NCBI GenBank assembly: GCA_008704415.1
Contig: VXIS01000001.1
Location: forward strand, 248,001-312,000
DNA length: 64,000 bases
Reading direction: 5' to 3'
Source: Sphaerosporella brunnea
Lineage: Eukaryota > Ascomycota > Pezizomycetes > Pezizales > Pyronemataceae
The position numbers and the translations under genes were made by a program. This document shows positions 31,415 through 42,803 of the stretch, one piece after another. Every line of letters begins with the position of its first letter. The stretch's first letter is position 1. The notes below the pieces were generated by a model, which saw nothing but the letters and a program-made list of their open reading frames with translations, had not been told where the DNA came from and did no database searches.

Positions 31415-32150
31415 ATGTCCTCGATGCTGTGTGCCCGCTGCGTTGCGCGCGCTCCCATAACACGCACCCTCTTCGCCGCCGCAAAGCGCACCTACGCCGA
31501 CGATGCCTCGCCGAACCCTCTCACCACCCCGCTGACCCCCGGCCCCCGCAAAATCTCTGCGAATGCGGTTCGCAGCTCCGTCCCGCCTGGAACGAGGCTG
31601 TTCAACATCAACTACTTCAAGAACAAGGCGGACCCCATCGCATTGGAGGATGGAGAGTACCCGGCGTGGTTGTGGTCGAGCTTGGAGAGTTCCAAGGATG
31701 CAGCCGAGGATGATGATGATTTCTACTGTATGCTGTGAACCCGTTAGTTGCGTTGTGTACCGACAGCTAACTGATTTCAGTCCCGAGCCAATTCGAAGAA
31801 AGCCCGCCTGCTCGCCAAAAAGCGAGCGGCAACGCTCGCCGCTATGACCGCCATCAACCCAGAGAAAAATATACCAATCCACGAGCAAACGATCGACCGC
31901 CCTTTCGCTACCGTCAGTGATCCGCCTATGGGCCCAATGTCGTGGCGTCTATTACCAGGACTGTCGCCGCCACCAGAAGCGTTGTGAGCAAGCTGGGGAA
32001 GGTCAAGGTTGTGCCGCCTACTGTTGCCATTAGAAACGAGGGAGACTTGCAGGTTACTCCTGATGGAAGGCTGGAATGGGGGTCCGGAAAGCCTTGAGGC
32101 AGAAGGTAAGGGCTAAGATCAAGGAGGCCAACTTCTTGGCTCAGATGTAA
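31415..32150 (+). CDS. MRPL37: Mitochondrial large-subunit ribosomal protein mL54
   Basis: Exon 1 31415-31727 has a mitochondrial targeting-like N-terminus (MLCARCVARAPITRTLFAAAKR). It is followed by the mL54 core: SSVPPGTRLFNINYFKNKAD, then PIALEDGEYPAWLW. A 60-bp intron (31728-31787) joins it to NSKKARLLAKKRAATLAAM and PIHEQTIDRP, as in fungal homologues. The expected C-terminus, VRKALRQKVRAKIKEANFLAQM, is found at 32083-32150 but in a different frame from the preceding sequence. Either a further intron lies between about 31930 and 32100, or there is an indel near the G run at about 32078. The family call is good; the 3' structure is unresolved. Confidence 0.75.
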
Positions 32151-33638
32151 AGCTGGCTTTTGCGGGTATATTAGAGTGTGTAGTTGGGATTGCGAATGGA
32201 ATGTACATTACGCCAAAACAGAGCCTCCATCTTCGGCTGAGAACCAATTACAAGGCCGTTGAACCTCCATGCACCGCAGCACAACAAATTGCCCTATCTA
32301 CCTCACAAGGCAACATGTGGAGCTTCAGACGTTCTCTGAAGTTATTTGCACGCCGATGAGAGTTCCATCTTGCGTTTATCAGGTTGTTCCTTTCTTTCTG
32401 TTTTTTTCTCTTGTTTACAGTCGCTCTAATAACACAAGGCCACACGAGGCTAGGGATACGATAAAGGGCGAAGCAAAAGCTTGAGGGCCGGGGCGGGGTT
32501 TCTTCCATATCCGCCTGAGAAGAACGGCGATGATGCCTGGAAAATCTTCAGTTCGAATCACTTGCTAACTTTTGAACTGGCCTTGTGTCATTGGAACGGC
32601 TGTAAGTTTTCATTTCGTCTTCTCGATGCAGTAGGTACTCTCTAGATATACCTACCATGCTAAACATCTAATCCTCTACTCTAGTGAGGGAGTGTTTTGT
32701 TTTTGCAGCGCCGAATGGAGCGGTGTTGCTTTGATTGGGTTCCGTTTTCATTTTACGACGGAGTGGTGATCAGAGGAGGGTAGATATGCCCCTAGGAAGC
32801 AGAAGCAGACGGGGGGAATGTTTCCATACGTCGTCGTGATCGACAATGCAGTTGGTTCTCGGAACACATCTGCGTATCGATATGTACTGGGAATTGGCAT
32901 GAACTGGTGCAACCGAGCTGCCGGATAGATGAAGCTTACGTCCACGATACCATGACCGAGGTTGGCACATGTAAGTACTCGTGCAGGGTCGGTTACAACC
33001 AAAGCACGGCTGCAAAGCACAGGTGTTGATTCACCTTTTGTCTAGGTATATCAAAGGGTTTGTCCACCAAGAAGCAACGTCGGCCGAGCACCTGGAAGCC
33101 AGTCCCACGAAAAACAATGCCCTACCCCGTGCGCCCAGCTGTACCGTTCTCAACAGCGACGCAGCAAGATCACACATTGCATGCGGCCGTGGCTGAGTTT
33201 CCACACCCAGCCGACGTGTGCAATATAACGAGAGCTATTGCAACTGACAGCGTGTGACAAGAATTCGAACCAACCAGCTTGCCGCTCCAAGCTGCGGCTG
33301 GGCATTTCCAAGCGTTTTCGTGAAACTGGCGAGTTCCCCGAACCGGCCTGATGAAATTTTTTCATCCCGTGATGAGTGATGTACCATGACTGTTCCATCC
33401 AGGTTTTTCCGGCGTGGCCATTGTTTCGTTCCGCCGCGCTGAGTGGCTTAGCGCCCTGCCTCGGCAACGACGAGTCGATCAGCATCACAAGACAAAGTAC
33501 CTGCCAGTACCTGGTCGTTTCCCACACTCAAAAACACCGCGATGTCGCTCCGGCGGGGCGAATCACCTCCGACTCCGATCCCTATTATAAGACACGATAT
33601 CGGACCCAGCTAAACTGCATTCAACAAACAACGTCACG
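32151..33638. other. Intergenic, P450 promoter at right end
   Basis: There are short frames on both strands without motifs. The final 100 bp form the P450 promoter with a TATA box. Confidence 0.5.
33586..33591 (+). promoter_or_regulatory. TATA box of the P450 gene
   Basis: TATAAG lies 48 bp upstream of the P450 start codon, within CCCTATTATAAGACAC. The spacing fits a core promoter with a short 5' UTR. Confidence 0.55.
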
Positions 33639-35262
33639 ATGGAGCTCCAGCAGTTCGCAACGCTCTCGCCAAAAATTCTTGCCTTGTTCCTGGCCACCGC
33701 ATACGTCCTCCTCCAGCTCATTACTGCAGCCATCACCACCTACCAAGACCGCAAATTCGCCCGCGCCAATGGCTGCCGCGCGCCCAGACGCTGGTATTCG
33801 GGCCCGTACGGACTGATCGAGTTCCGCCGCTTCATGCAGGCCGCGAACAAAGGGCAGCATGTCGAGTATGTAGCTTCTCGCTGGGAGAAGTTCGGGGCAC
33901 ACACGTTTGTGATGCGGTCCTTCAGCACGGAGATAATTAACACGATCGACCCTCGGAACATCCAGACAATCCTGGCAACCAAGTTCAAAGACTTCTCATT
34001 AGGCCCCGCGAGGAGGAATGGGTTCCATGCGCTTTTTGGCGAGGGGATTTTTACGCTCGACGGCAAGGGTTGGGAGTATTCTCGCACGCTGCTACGCCCG
34101 CAGTTCTCGCGAGACCAGGTCGCAGATGTGGATATGCTGGATACGCATGTCACCCGCCTGTTGAACCTGATGAAAGAGGCGGGAAGCGAACCCGTCGACC
34201 TCCAGCCCTGGTTCTTCTCCCTCACCCTCGACTCGGCAACCGAATTCCTCTTCGGCGAAAGCGCCGACTCCTTGCTGATGGGCGACCAGGCCGGCTTCGC
34301 GTATGCCTTCAACCGAGGGCTCGAATGGGTCATGTGGAAGCTGCGGTTCCGCAAGCTGGCACAGCTGTACGAGCCCAAGGAGATGCGGGAGGTCAACGCG
34401 ATGGTGCACGGCTTCGTGGACCGGTACGTGGACATGGCGCTCAACCGCGACAAGCACCCGCTTCCCAAAGAAGCCGAAGACAAATACATCTTCCTCGACG
34501 CGGTAGTGGCCGATACCCGCGACCGCAAAGCCCTGCGCGACCAGATGCTGAACATCCTCCTAGCGGGGCGCGACACGACAGCAGGGCTGATCGGCTGGAC
34601 CATCTACTGTCTCGCTTGGCACCCCCACGTCTACCGCAAGCTCCGCGCCGAGCTCGAGAAGGCGTTTGGCACTGCTACCCCAGGCGTGTGGAAACGCCCC
34701 ACCTTTGAGTCGTTGAAAGACGTTGTCTACCTCCGCCACGTGCTCAACGAGGTCCTGCGCCTATACCCCTCGGTCCCCCTCAACTCACGCGACGCAATCA
34801 GAGACACCATCCTCCCCGCCGGCGGCGGCCCCGACGGTCACTCGCCGATCTTTATCAAGAAGGGAACCAGAGTGCAGTACTCGGTCTACCAGCTGCACCG
34901 CAGAAAGGATATCTACGGCCCGGACGCAAACGAGTTCCGCCCCGAACGCTGGGCGGAGGCAAAGGTTGGGCGCGGGTGGGACTATCTGCCGTTCAACGGA
35001 GGCCCCAGGATCTGTTTAGGACGTAAGTACTTCCTGGCGCTGGACGGGGGTGGGGGTGGTGGGGGTGGGGCTGTGAACTGACTTGTATCTAGAGCAATAC
35101 GCACTCACAGAAGCCGGCTTCACGGTAACGCGCATCCTGCAGCACTTTGAAAGCATCACGCCGGGCGATCCATCCGTCACTTACCCACACATGCTGTCCA
35201 CGCTTACCATGAGCCCTCTGCGCTGCTTCGTCAAGATGGTGCCTGTGCGCAGAGATAACTAG
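33639..35262 (+). CDS. Cytochrome P450, CYP52-like
   Basis: Exons 33639-35022 and 35093-35262, joined in phase 1 by a 70-bp intron, give 517 aa. An N-terminal membrane anchor (ILALFLATAYVLLQLITAAI, about 13-32) is followed by the P450 fold. The I-helix oxygen-binding motif is LLAGRDTTAG, the K-helix ExxR is EVLR, and the haem loop is FNGGPRICLG with the cysteine ligand at about 459. The intron falls right after the haem loop, and the second exon begins QQYALTEAGF, the normal continuation. The overall pattern resembles CYP52 and relatives that hydroxylate n-alkanes and fatty acids at the ER; the substrate cannot be read from sequence. Without splicing the frame would end in a poly-Gly tail coded by intron. 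Confidence 0.92.
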
Positions 35263-35760
35263 GCGGGAATGGGGGGGAGGGGGCGCAAGTTGCTTTGCTT
35301 TCCTCTATGATGGAAGAGGAAGAGGAGGAGGAAGAAGAAGATACCAAGTGTTTTCGTGTTACTCGTACAAACAAACAAAAAAATAAACAAAAAACAAAGT
35401 TGCCTTGCCTATGGCCGGTTAAACGTCAAAAAGCCTCGTGTATCACCCCTCTTAAGTCCAAACTTCGTCCTTTCACCCACAGCGCTACATCCACAGACCA
35501 ATCCGTTCAGAGTACATGAGGCAGCACACAGTACTTTTTCACCTGGCGGGCGATGCTATCAAGGCTGGCCGGACTTGGGGGTCTTCCACGGCTTCCAACC
35601 ACAACCTTGTACAATCATAAATGAGCACTCGAAAAAATCAAAGATAAGTATTCCGTTCAGCTTTTTCGACTAGAAAACTTGAAAACATTCGGATTTCTAT
35701 CTATCTCAGTTCCAATCAACAGTCTGGCGCTTGTGAACAATTTCCCCGCAACAAATATAT
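35263..35760. other. Intergenic between the P450 and the 133-aa gene
   Basis: It begins with purine-rich GA repeats (35305-35345). No coding signal. Confidence 0.5.
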
Positions 35761-36222
35761 ATGGCAGAACGCATGATTCCAATCATCTGTGTTGGCAGAG
35801 GTTCCCGCGCGGCAGTAAGTACATACCTCATTGTGGTAGGTAGGTTTGCTTTATGATAGATAACACTTAAACAGGTATACTGTCGGACATTTTTACACCG
35901 ACAACAACAACGTGGATTGTCTGTCTACCCACCAAGTCTCGTCGTCCTTATCCCTGACGCACCACCTGCTCTTTCAAAGCCCGACATCCTACGCAGCTGC
36001 AGCATCATCACCAGCTATCCCTTCCTCTCACACCAGCATTGCCTCGATCGTCAAGTTACCTCCGCGAAAACGCCCCCCCCCCCCCCCGGCCCGGGTTCAG
36101 TCGATCCTGACCATGTCTTGATTGCCATCGCAGACAAGACAACTCTTGTCTGTGGACTTGTGCGTTACGACCATGGGACATATCGCCGGAGGAAGCTAAA
36201 AACCGTTACGGTTGAGCGCTGA
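35761..36222 (+). CDS. Small unrecognised two-exon gene, 133 aa
   Basis: Exon 1 35761-35814 (MAERMIPIICVGRGSRAA) ends at a strong GTAAGT donor. A 60-bp intron ends TTAAACAG, and exon 2 35875-36222 continues in phase 0 to TGA. The protein has a hydrophobic stretch LVVLIPDAPPAL, a poly-Pro run coded by a C15 tract (TPPPPPGPG) and a compact end ADKTTLVCGLVRYDHGTY followed by a basic tail. The good splice sites are the main support. No family is recognised, and the poly-C tract makes the frame vulnerable to sequencing error. Confidence 0.45.
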
Positions 36223-36979
36223 AAAAGGCGAATACCATCCCCGGTGGCCACGATGGGGCATCGACGAAAGTGGTTGGTTGCAATCGCTGACCAAGATGGG
36301 GGTCTTTCGAGGAACTCCAGCAACCCAGAAGGGGGTGGTCCAGCTCCGAGAATGCAAATTGGGAGGGTCTAGTTGAGCGTTGGAGAATCGCTTCTTGGTT
36401 GTGTTTACTTTGTGCAGCAAGTGATATCATCATATGACCCTTCATACCGACAATAATTCATGAAGTGAATGCATGCAGCGCCGGCGGGCTGATCATGAGC
36501 GCTTATAGAACATGCTTACATACAGTATAAGAATATTGTATATAAGAATAATCTCCCTATAAGAATACGGGTGACCGGTCCCGACCGAGTTTGTACGGGA
36601 CAAGCCACTCCCTCTATAAGAATTTTCACTTTATAAGAAAACGCCCCAGCTGTCCCAACTGTAGTCTTAATAGAGAGAGTCGACTTTAGCTGACGCGCAT
36701 CTGCATAAAAAGCGCATTGACAATAGTCGATGCCACATCAAAAAAAAATTGACATACAATATTCTGCATTCTTCCTGTCTACCATCAAGCTAATTCATAT
36801 ACCTCACTCTCCAGGCTTGAAGTAGTATTTCCATGCGCAAAGCAAAAACACGAAACAGAAAACAAAAAGTCAGAAACGCATTCCCCTAAAACAGAAACAG
36901 AAAACAAATCAAAGTCGGAAACCACATCCCGCAACCATCACCCTACCTATGGTAAAAAGACCCAACACCTCACGCGATA
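36223..36979. other. Intergenic with a TATAAGAAT motif cluster
   Basis: 36515-36640 holds five close copies of TATAAGAA(T/A) around a GGTGACCGGTCCCGACCGAG core. The rest is AT-rich 3' flank of the repeat-protein gene, with two near-identical A-rich AACAGAAAACAAA segments near 36855-36906. Confidence 0.45.
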
Positions 36980-39169
36980 CTAGTACAAGTGGTCATGGCT
37001 TCCGCGTCTATCGTTCTTCCATCCCTTGATGGGGCAGTACTTGGGCTGCCGTGTACGAGGTGGACGTGGTGCGCGGGGCGTGGGGGCAGGCCAATATCCC
37101 CAGAATTGAGCCGGATCCTTAAGGCTAAGACGGACCGCCTCATCGACAGACAACTTCGGACCCGAACCCTTGGAGGCGGGAGCAGCCACTTCCTCAGCGT
37201 CCGAAACAACAGGTGCCTTGGGGATAGGGGCAGTGGCCTTGGTGGCACGGGGAGCCTCTTCCTTGGCGACGGGAGTAGCCTTCTTGGGGATTGGAGCAGG
37301 CTTCTGCTTGAGGGCAGGGACAGCTTCCTTCTTAATGGCATGGGCCGTCTCCTTCTGGTATGAGCTGGCGTCAACCGGCTTGTTGTAGTAGGCAGCATGG
37401 CCACCGAGAATCGCCCTCTTCATCTCCATAATTCTCTTGGCCGGACCACTCGTCTCCCTGGCTATTCTGGTATCGACAGGCTTGTTGTAGTCCATAAGTC
37501 CTCCAGCGATAGCGCTCTTCACGATCTTCTCGTCATCGAGATCGCTGACCGGTTCAGTATCAACAGGCTTGTTATGGCCTCCAACGATAGTGCTCTTCAC
37601 GGTCTTGTTGGCATCCAGATCGTTGACTGGTCCACTATCAACAGGCTTGTTATGGCCTCCAACGATAGTGGTGCGCATGCCTTGAACGGTTTCCAATCTC
37701 TTGATAGCCTCCTTGGCGAAATCGGAGGCTTTGGAGGGTTTGGACGACACCGAAGACGGGTTGGTACTGCTGGTGGGAGACACAGAAGCCGTAGAAAGGT
37801 GGCTGACACTGGGGGAGAACCGCATGACAACACCGTCGCCGACTCCAACCTCGACCGCAGCGCTGCCCTGCTTGACGAGATCCTCCAAGACCTTCAGGAA
37901 CTCGGCGCCATCTTGGTAGATGATCGACTTGGGACCGACAGACTCCTGGGGAGACTTGGTGGCACGGGAGGGGACAGGAGACTTGAAGATGGTGGAAGCC
38001 GACTGATGGACCTGATCTGTGAGGGCCGGGCTGTGAACCGAAGGAACGTCGGTGGTGGTGGTAGAGACCGGGCCCGGAGAGGGAGATAAGTTTACTTGAC
38101 CGCCAGAGCGCGTCTTCGAGTCATGGGACATGTAGCCGGAGGAAGACGACTCGCTATCAGATCCAGTCACGAGCCTCTCCTTCTTGAGCTCTTCACGGTC
38201 GGCGGTGGAGATGAAAGTGAACTTCTTTCTCGGGGCACCAGGAACCCAGCTATCCTCAACCACCTTGGGTGTGTTCGTGGCCGGAGCTGGAGCCGGATCC
38301 GACCTTGCGCGGAGGTGAGGTGGAATAGTTGGAGCCTTGGAGACACTGGAGATGATGGGCTCGGGCTTACGAGCCTTGTGCGGGGGGGGGACCAGTTCCC
38401 ATTGTGGGGCCCCCCAAGCATCAGGTTGACGACGAGGAGGAGCCACGTTGGAAGTGGCCGCGGTGACCGCCTTGGGGGCGATATCTTGGGCTTTCGAGGG
38501 AGCAGGGATACGAACCTCAGGGCTAACAGGTAGGGTCTTCGCTGCCGGTCCCGGGAGGGGCTCCAGAATATCTTCAGAGGGAGGAACCAGTTCCCAATCG
38601 GACAGCCTGGCAAGGAGACGAACACGAGGTGGAGATGAAACCGGCTCCATGGCTTCCTCCTTCACAGCTCTCTTAGATTCGACCCTCACCGCCTTTGGAG
38701 AGTCCCGGCGGGAGTTGTAATGGGGGCTCTTCCGGGACTTGGTTTTGCCAGTGGCTGCACCAGCATTGGGGATAGTGGGGCGACGGGAATGATGAGTTTG
38801 TTGGTTGCCAGTGGGTTTCGGCAGAGCGTTGCGGACCGTGGTACGGGGGGAAATGTACTGAGAAGTGGGAGCCGGGTCAAGAGACCTCAGAAAGTCGTCG
38901 CTCCACTCGTTCTCAGGGTTGATGATTGCAATTTCCATTGGTGTTCCGAATTCATTGATGATAACCCGCTCGCTCTTCAGTTTCTCGCCATTGGCAGTCG
39001 AGATGAAAGTGAATTTTTTGCGAAGGCTCTCACCGTCAGGCAAGACCCAGTCTGCGCCGAGATCCTTGTGGATCCTGTCGAGACGGACAGGCGCAGCGGG
39101 CACCGGGTGGCGCATGGAGCGAGTGTGAGGCGGCTCACGCGGATAGTGGGACATAGCGACGGGAGACAT
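36980..39169 (-). CDS. Unrecognised disordered protein with internal repeats, about 729 aa
   Basis: The frame is open from beyond 39397, but the upstream part looks like 5' UTR. Start is taken at MSPVAMSHYPREPP (39169; 39154 is an alternative). The protein is Pro/Ser/Lys-rich. Repeated elements: KKFTFISTA followed by EKLK or EELK twice (early and middle); DWELVPP or QWELVPP twice; and four or five NKPVD units, mostly GGHNKPVD, near residues 560-680. It ends with an aromatic segment AQFWGYWPAP and a basic end KGWKNDRRGSHDHLY. The FTFIST and WELVPP motifs may be short interaction motifs. There is no enzyme signature or membrane segment. Probably a fungal scaffold or nuclear protein. Confidence 0.6.
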   Translation of the reverse strand: MSPVAMSHYPREPPHTRSMRHPVPAAPVRLDRIHKDLGADWVLPDGESLRKKFTFISTANGEKLKSERVIINEFGTPMEIAIINPENEWSDDFLRSLDPAPTSQYISPRTTVRNALPKPTGNQQTHHSRRPTIPNAGAATGKTKSRKSPHYNSRRDSPKAVRVESKRAVKEEAMEPVSSPPRVRLLARLSDWELVPPSEDILEPLPGPAAKTLPVSPEVRIPAPSKAQDIAPKAVTAATSNVAPPRRQPDAWGAPQWELVPPPHKARKPEPIISSVSKAPTIPPHLRARSDPAPAPATNTPKVVEDSWVPGAPRKKFTFISTADREELKKERLVTGSDSESSSSGYMSHDSKTRSGGQVNLSPSPGPVSTTTTDVPSVHSPALTDQVHQSASTIFKSPVPSRATKSPQESVGPKSIIYQDGAEFLKVLEDLVKQGSAAVEVGVGDGVVMRFSPSVSHLSTASVSPTSSTNPSSVSSKPSKASDFAKEAIKRLETVQGMRTTIVGGHNKPVDSGPVNDLDANKTVKSTIVGGHNKPVDTEPVSDLDDEKIVKSAIAGGLMDYNKPVDTRIARETSGPAKRIMEMKRAILGGHAAYYNKPVDASSYQKETAHAIKKEAVPALKQKPAPIPKKATPVAKEEAPRATKATAPIPKAPVVSDAEEVAAPASKGSGPKLSVDEAVRLSLKDPAQFWGYWPAPTPRAPRPPRTRQPKYCPIKGWKNDRRGSHDHLY

Positions 39170-39364
39170 GCCGGAAGATCGTGAGCTGGAGACTGTGCGC
39201 CGTGCGTTAGAGAGATTCGGCTCCGTTGATGTTGGAGGGGTGCTCAGAGCGGTGATGTTTGCCGAGCTCCGAGTGATGATGGGTATTGGCGAAAGGGATG
39301 GTGACAAGAGTGGAAACAATGGGAAAGGGGAAAGCGCGTGTGAGAGGCATGCGCAATGAAGGAC

Positions 39365-39413
39365 ACTGCAAAAAGCAAAACACCAGCAAGCAAGCAAGCA
39401 ATGGGGAAACTTA
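39365..39413 (-). other. Probable 5' UTR intron of the repeat-protein gene
   Basis: Donor CTT/GTAAGTTTCC and acceptor GCTTTTTGCAG lie about 49 bp apart on the minus strand upstream of the start codon. It contains a GCTTGCTTGCTTGCTG run. No in-frame ATG precedes it, so the upstream exon would be non-coding. Confidence 0.5.
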
Positions 39414-39468
39414 CAAGCCTCGAGGACGATTGTAGAAACCTTGGAAGTCGAGAAGTCGGAGCTATGAA

Positions 39469-39526
39469 TTGGAGGTTTGGGTGTTCGAAGCGGCGGATTG
39501 GAGGTTTTGGTGTTCGAAGCGAGTCT
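39469..39526. repeat. Two 28-29 bp tandem repeats
   Basis: ATTGGAGGTTTGGGTGTTCG and ATTGGAGGTTTTGGTGTTCG, each continuing AAGCG, lie head to tail. They are located in the presumed upstream exon or promoter of the minus-strand repeat-protein gene. Confidence 0.75.
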
Positions 39527-40450
39527 AACAGAGATTGAAGGTGGAAGAGCTGGGGTGCAGGTGTATTGGATGGATGAAGAGGGAAACTAGGGCTGGCACT
39601 TGGGTGGTGGGGGAGGGGGTTGCGCGAAGTTGTCTCACAGCAAAGCACTCGACCAGCCAGCGGCAAAAAGTGAACCAGAGTGACAATCACAGGAGGGCAG
39701 GGAGGCAGCAGGCGAGGGCAGAGACTCTCTTCCGCCTGGCGTCTGCAGGTGCTGCAGGCGCATACATACACGCATCCCGGACGCCGTTGGTGCCAGCAGC
39801 TGTCCCTTTTTGGATTTGGCGGGCAGACCAAAGCAGAGTAGCAGCTCGCAGTTTGTTGCTGGCTGCACACGTTGTGGCTTGTAGAGTCAGTGGTCTGTAC
39901 ATGCAGCGCCAATGGCCGCCGTGAAAGAAAAGAGCGTCCGTGGCCCGAAGCGGTCTGCTCCATCAAGATTGCGGCGGCGCCTCCTCCCAATACATGCCGT
40001 GCGCTTCTCGTTGACCATTCATATTGTCCGGTCCTCACCTTCGACTACTGGGCGTTGAGGATAGCGCAGTCGGTACCGGTGATGCGGTTTTTTGCTGCGT
40101 ACGGAGCCAATTTGGAGTGGCTGTATTGCAGGGCGGGTATGCACAAATCGAAGCGCCCCGCATTTCAGTCCGGATCCCCGCTGCCGCACCCTCCCTTTCT
40201 GACCCACTAGCTTCAAGCGATCGTTCTCTACCCTCTGATGCTTGGTTTGCGTTCCGCGAAGTGGACGAACGGGCGGTAAGCCAGGAGTACCGCAACACCA
40301 ATCCTCACGTGCAGCCTCCTAACCAGCTCAAACTCGACTTTTACTTGGATTGGGGGCAAAACAACATCAGCAAAGACTCTACTCTCCTCGGATTACTACC
40401 GACCAAGAGAGCGAGAGAGACGAGCAGCAGCTAAACAACCGTAACCTTAG
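39527..40450. other. Intergenic, nothing certain
   Basis: This is the 5' flank of the repeat-protein gene. A 136-aa plus-strand frame (40024-40434) has no recognisable feature and is not called. Confidence 0.4.
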
Positions 40451-41513
40451 CTACAATATCTCAAATATAATCCTCCAAGCAAAACTCCACCACCCAAAAA
40501 GTACAAAAACCCCACCACTACACCACCAGGGTACAAAGGCAGACCTGTTCGCGGGCGAGCATTCCTTCCCGGCTCGATCACCATTACATTTCCAATATAG
40601 ATAGGCGAGAGACTCATAAGAATCAGCGTTGTTGAAGGCCTGGTCCTGGTTCAGCCTCAGGGACTCAAGCCCATAGGCATGATCGTGACATCCAATTAGA
40701 TGTGTCAATTCGTGGAGGAGAGTATCAGCCTATCACCAGATCAGCCAGTGGTATCTACACAGAGGGAAAACAATCAATCGTTACTCACCTTGTCATATTT
40801 GCCGCACGAGCTCTCATCTGCCTGCAGCCACCACGGATCGCACTGGAGCAATTGAGTCAACTGCAATCCCTCGGGTTGATGCTTCGCAACATACCAGCAT
40901 TATCATCATCCCATAGGCGTTGGCCATATCTCTGCTCACGCATCTCGTAAGCGGACAACTTTTTTTTGCGAAATACACCTGATACCTACCCTCTCTTGAC
41001 ACAATAACTTGCCTGCCACTGCTCACGCTCACAGCCCTCGCGGCAAAAGTAGTAAGGGTTCTCGGCGTGTCCAGGAGTATTGACGCCCCGCCGCGCCAGC
41101 GCCGCGACTTTTAGGAAGCGGTGTGAAACCGCCTGTTTTTGCTCCGGGTGCGTAGTTTTGAAGATTCTCTGGAACCTACAGACCGAGAGCCATTATTTTG
41201 TAAGCCTTTTTTTTGGGGGGGGGGAGGCGTACAATCCGTCATCATCATCCAGCACTCGATGGGCAGCCCACTCGGCCCGCTGGATAACCGCCTCCAACGC
41301 CTTCTGAAGGGTTTCAAGCCGTTGATGCGAGCAACCGAAGCGTTCTTGTGCACAGATCCCTTTTGACTCGCGGTCGATACTTGCTAGAGCTCGGGAGTGC
41401 GGAATCGATGTTACGGGGCCTAAATTTAAAGTCGCGTTTCCGGGCACCACCACAACGCATGCAGAGGCGCTGAGGACCTGAAGGGTCCATAGTAGAAGGG
41501 ATTTATTCGGCAT
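40451..41513 (-). CDS. Secreted M35-like zinc metalloprotease (deuterolysin type)
   Basis: Five exons: 41513-41233, 41175-40990, 40943-40895, 40842-40789 and 40729-40451; all phases agree and give 282 aa. An N-terminal signal peptide (MPNKSLLLWTLQVLSASACV) is present. The middle has the Cys pattern YYFCREGC, YCVKRGC and MIMLCDPWW expected upstream of the active site. The zinc motif is LLHELTHLIG, followed by CHDHAYG and NADSYESLA, matching the aspzincin pattern HExxH with a downstream Asp. Introns are 57, 46, 52 and 59 bp; the first includes C10 and A8 runs. Unspliced, the gene looks like scattered frames. The end after YLYWKC is unusually hydrophobic (GGVFVLFGWWSFAWRIIF) and may mark a missed intron or a membrane tail. 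Confidence 0.75.
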
Positions 41514-42803
41514 GGGTGGCAGGAGGGTTAGGTGCTGATTTGAGGCGAGGCATCATTTAATGGCTTCAAAAGTTATATGACTGTACTGAGATTTTTTTGG
41601 GTTTTTTTTCTTTAGTTTTACTTGGAGTAGAGTTACTTGGCAGCGCTACGGGGAGAGGAACATTCTACGTCGAAGTTAGCTGGAAAAACTCAATCATATG
41701 CATTCGCGACTGTCATGAGTACTTTCAGATCCGAAAGCTCGCAGTAGCAGCAGTAGCAAGACGGATAACCCCAAACCCAATGCCAGTTGACTTTGCCGCG
41801 GGATCCAGTGATGCTCAACGGTGTTCTATGACTGCTGTGGCACGTTTTTTCTTTGTGTTTTGAAGTCACTTTACGAAGTGGACTGCAAGAAAAGCTATGA
41901 ATCCTTCTGCTGTCGCGCTCGCTTTTGCAGCTGACAAGCACTCGCTGACTACTGACTCCCTTATTTTCTATGTTCAAGGGGCGAGTGACCGAGAATGATC
42001 TCTTTGATTAAGCTTGTGAAGACCGGAATTCTACAGCATGTAAATCCGCGTCTGTCGGCTACCTGGTATTTCTACTGACGGTAACAATGCTCCAATTCAG
42101 AACTATTGCTGGTCCGGCTTGCCATATGTATACCCCTACTTCCGCTGCAAGCTAGAGACAGAATTTTCGATCGCTGCAAAGTAGAACCGCCGGAATTGGA
42201 GAGTTCGGAGGTGCACGGAGCTGGAATGCTGAAGTCTGAGCCCCCCCCCCCCCCCTACAGCTCTGTGTGGAAGTTCTGCGACGTCGTGCTTAGTATACAG
42301 TAAAAGCGTCTATCTTTTTCTGCTGTGTTTTTTTTTGCGGAGGTTAAGCGGTTGTCCCTTGTTAAAACCACTCTGTGATGGTTGACTTGTCTTAGAACGA
42401 CTTTGTTTTTTTAGTTCATTTTACTCGTGGGGATTGGGTGCTTACAGTTTTTCGCGAGTTTAGGGCTTAGGGTATTGGTAAGCCCTACGAGTGATCACAT
42501 GTGATGCAGATCTGAAACACCCCCATCCAACCCGCTTCTTCGCTCCTTTCCCTCTACACTACACACACCCCTTCGTTCCGAAAAAACCAGCTCCCACTTC
42601 GCGCAACTTCCAAAACCAACCAACTGCTTCCGCTACCACAACCACAAACAAAGAACCTCCCCCACAAAACAACACACACAACAGATACTTGTATTTTGGT
42701 GCGTCGCATCTTTGCTCACCCCCATTCATCTATACCCCCCTCAACATACTAATTCTACTCTTACCAGTTGATTCCGCTACTTCCTAACAACATTACCGAC
42801 AAC
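41514..42803. other. Intergenic, 5' region of the coiled-coil/RRM gene
   Basis: It holds a C15 run (42241-42255) and CA-rich leader sequence (42560-42680). CTTACCAG at 42762-42769 could be the acceptor of a 5' UTR intron. No gene is supported. Confidence 0.45.

Noticed and set aside
40895..40943. Apparent frameshift in the metalloprotease
   Set aside because: A GTATGT..CTCCAG intron of 52 bp (40843-40894) restores frame and the conserved MIMLCDPWW.
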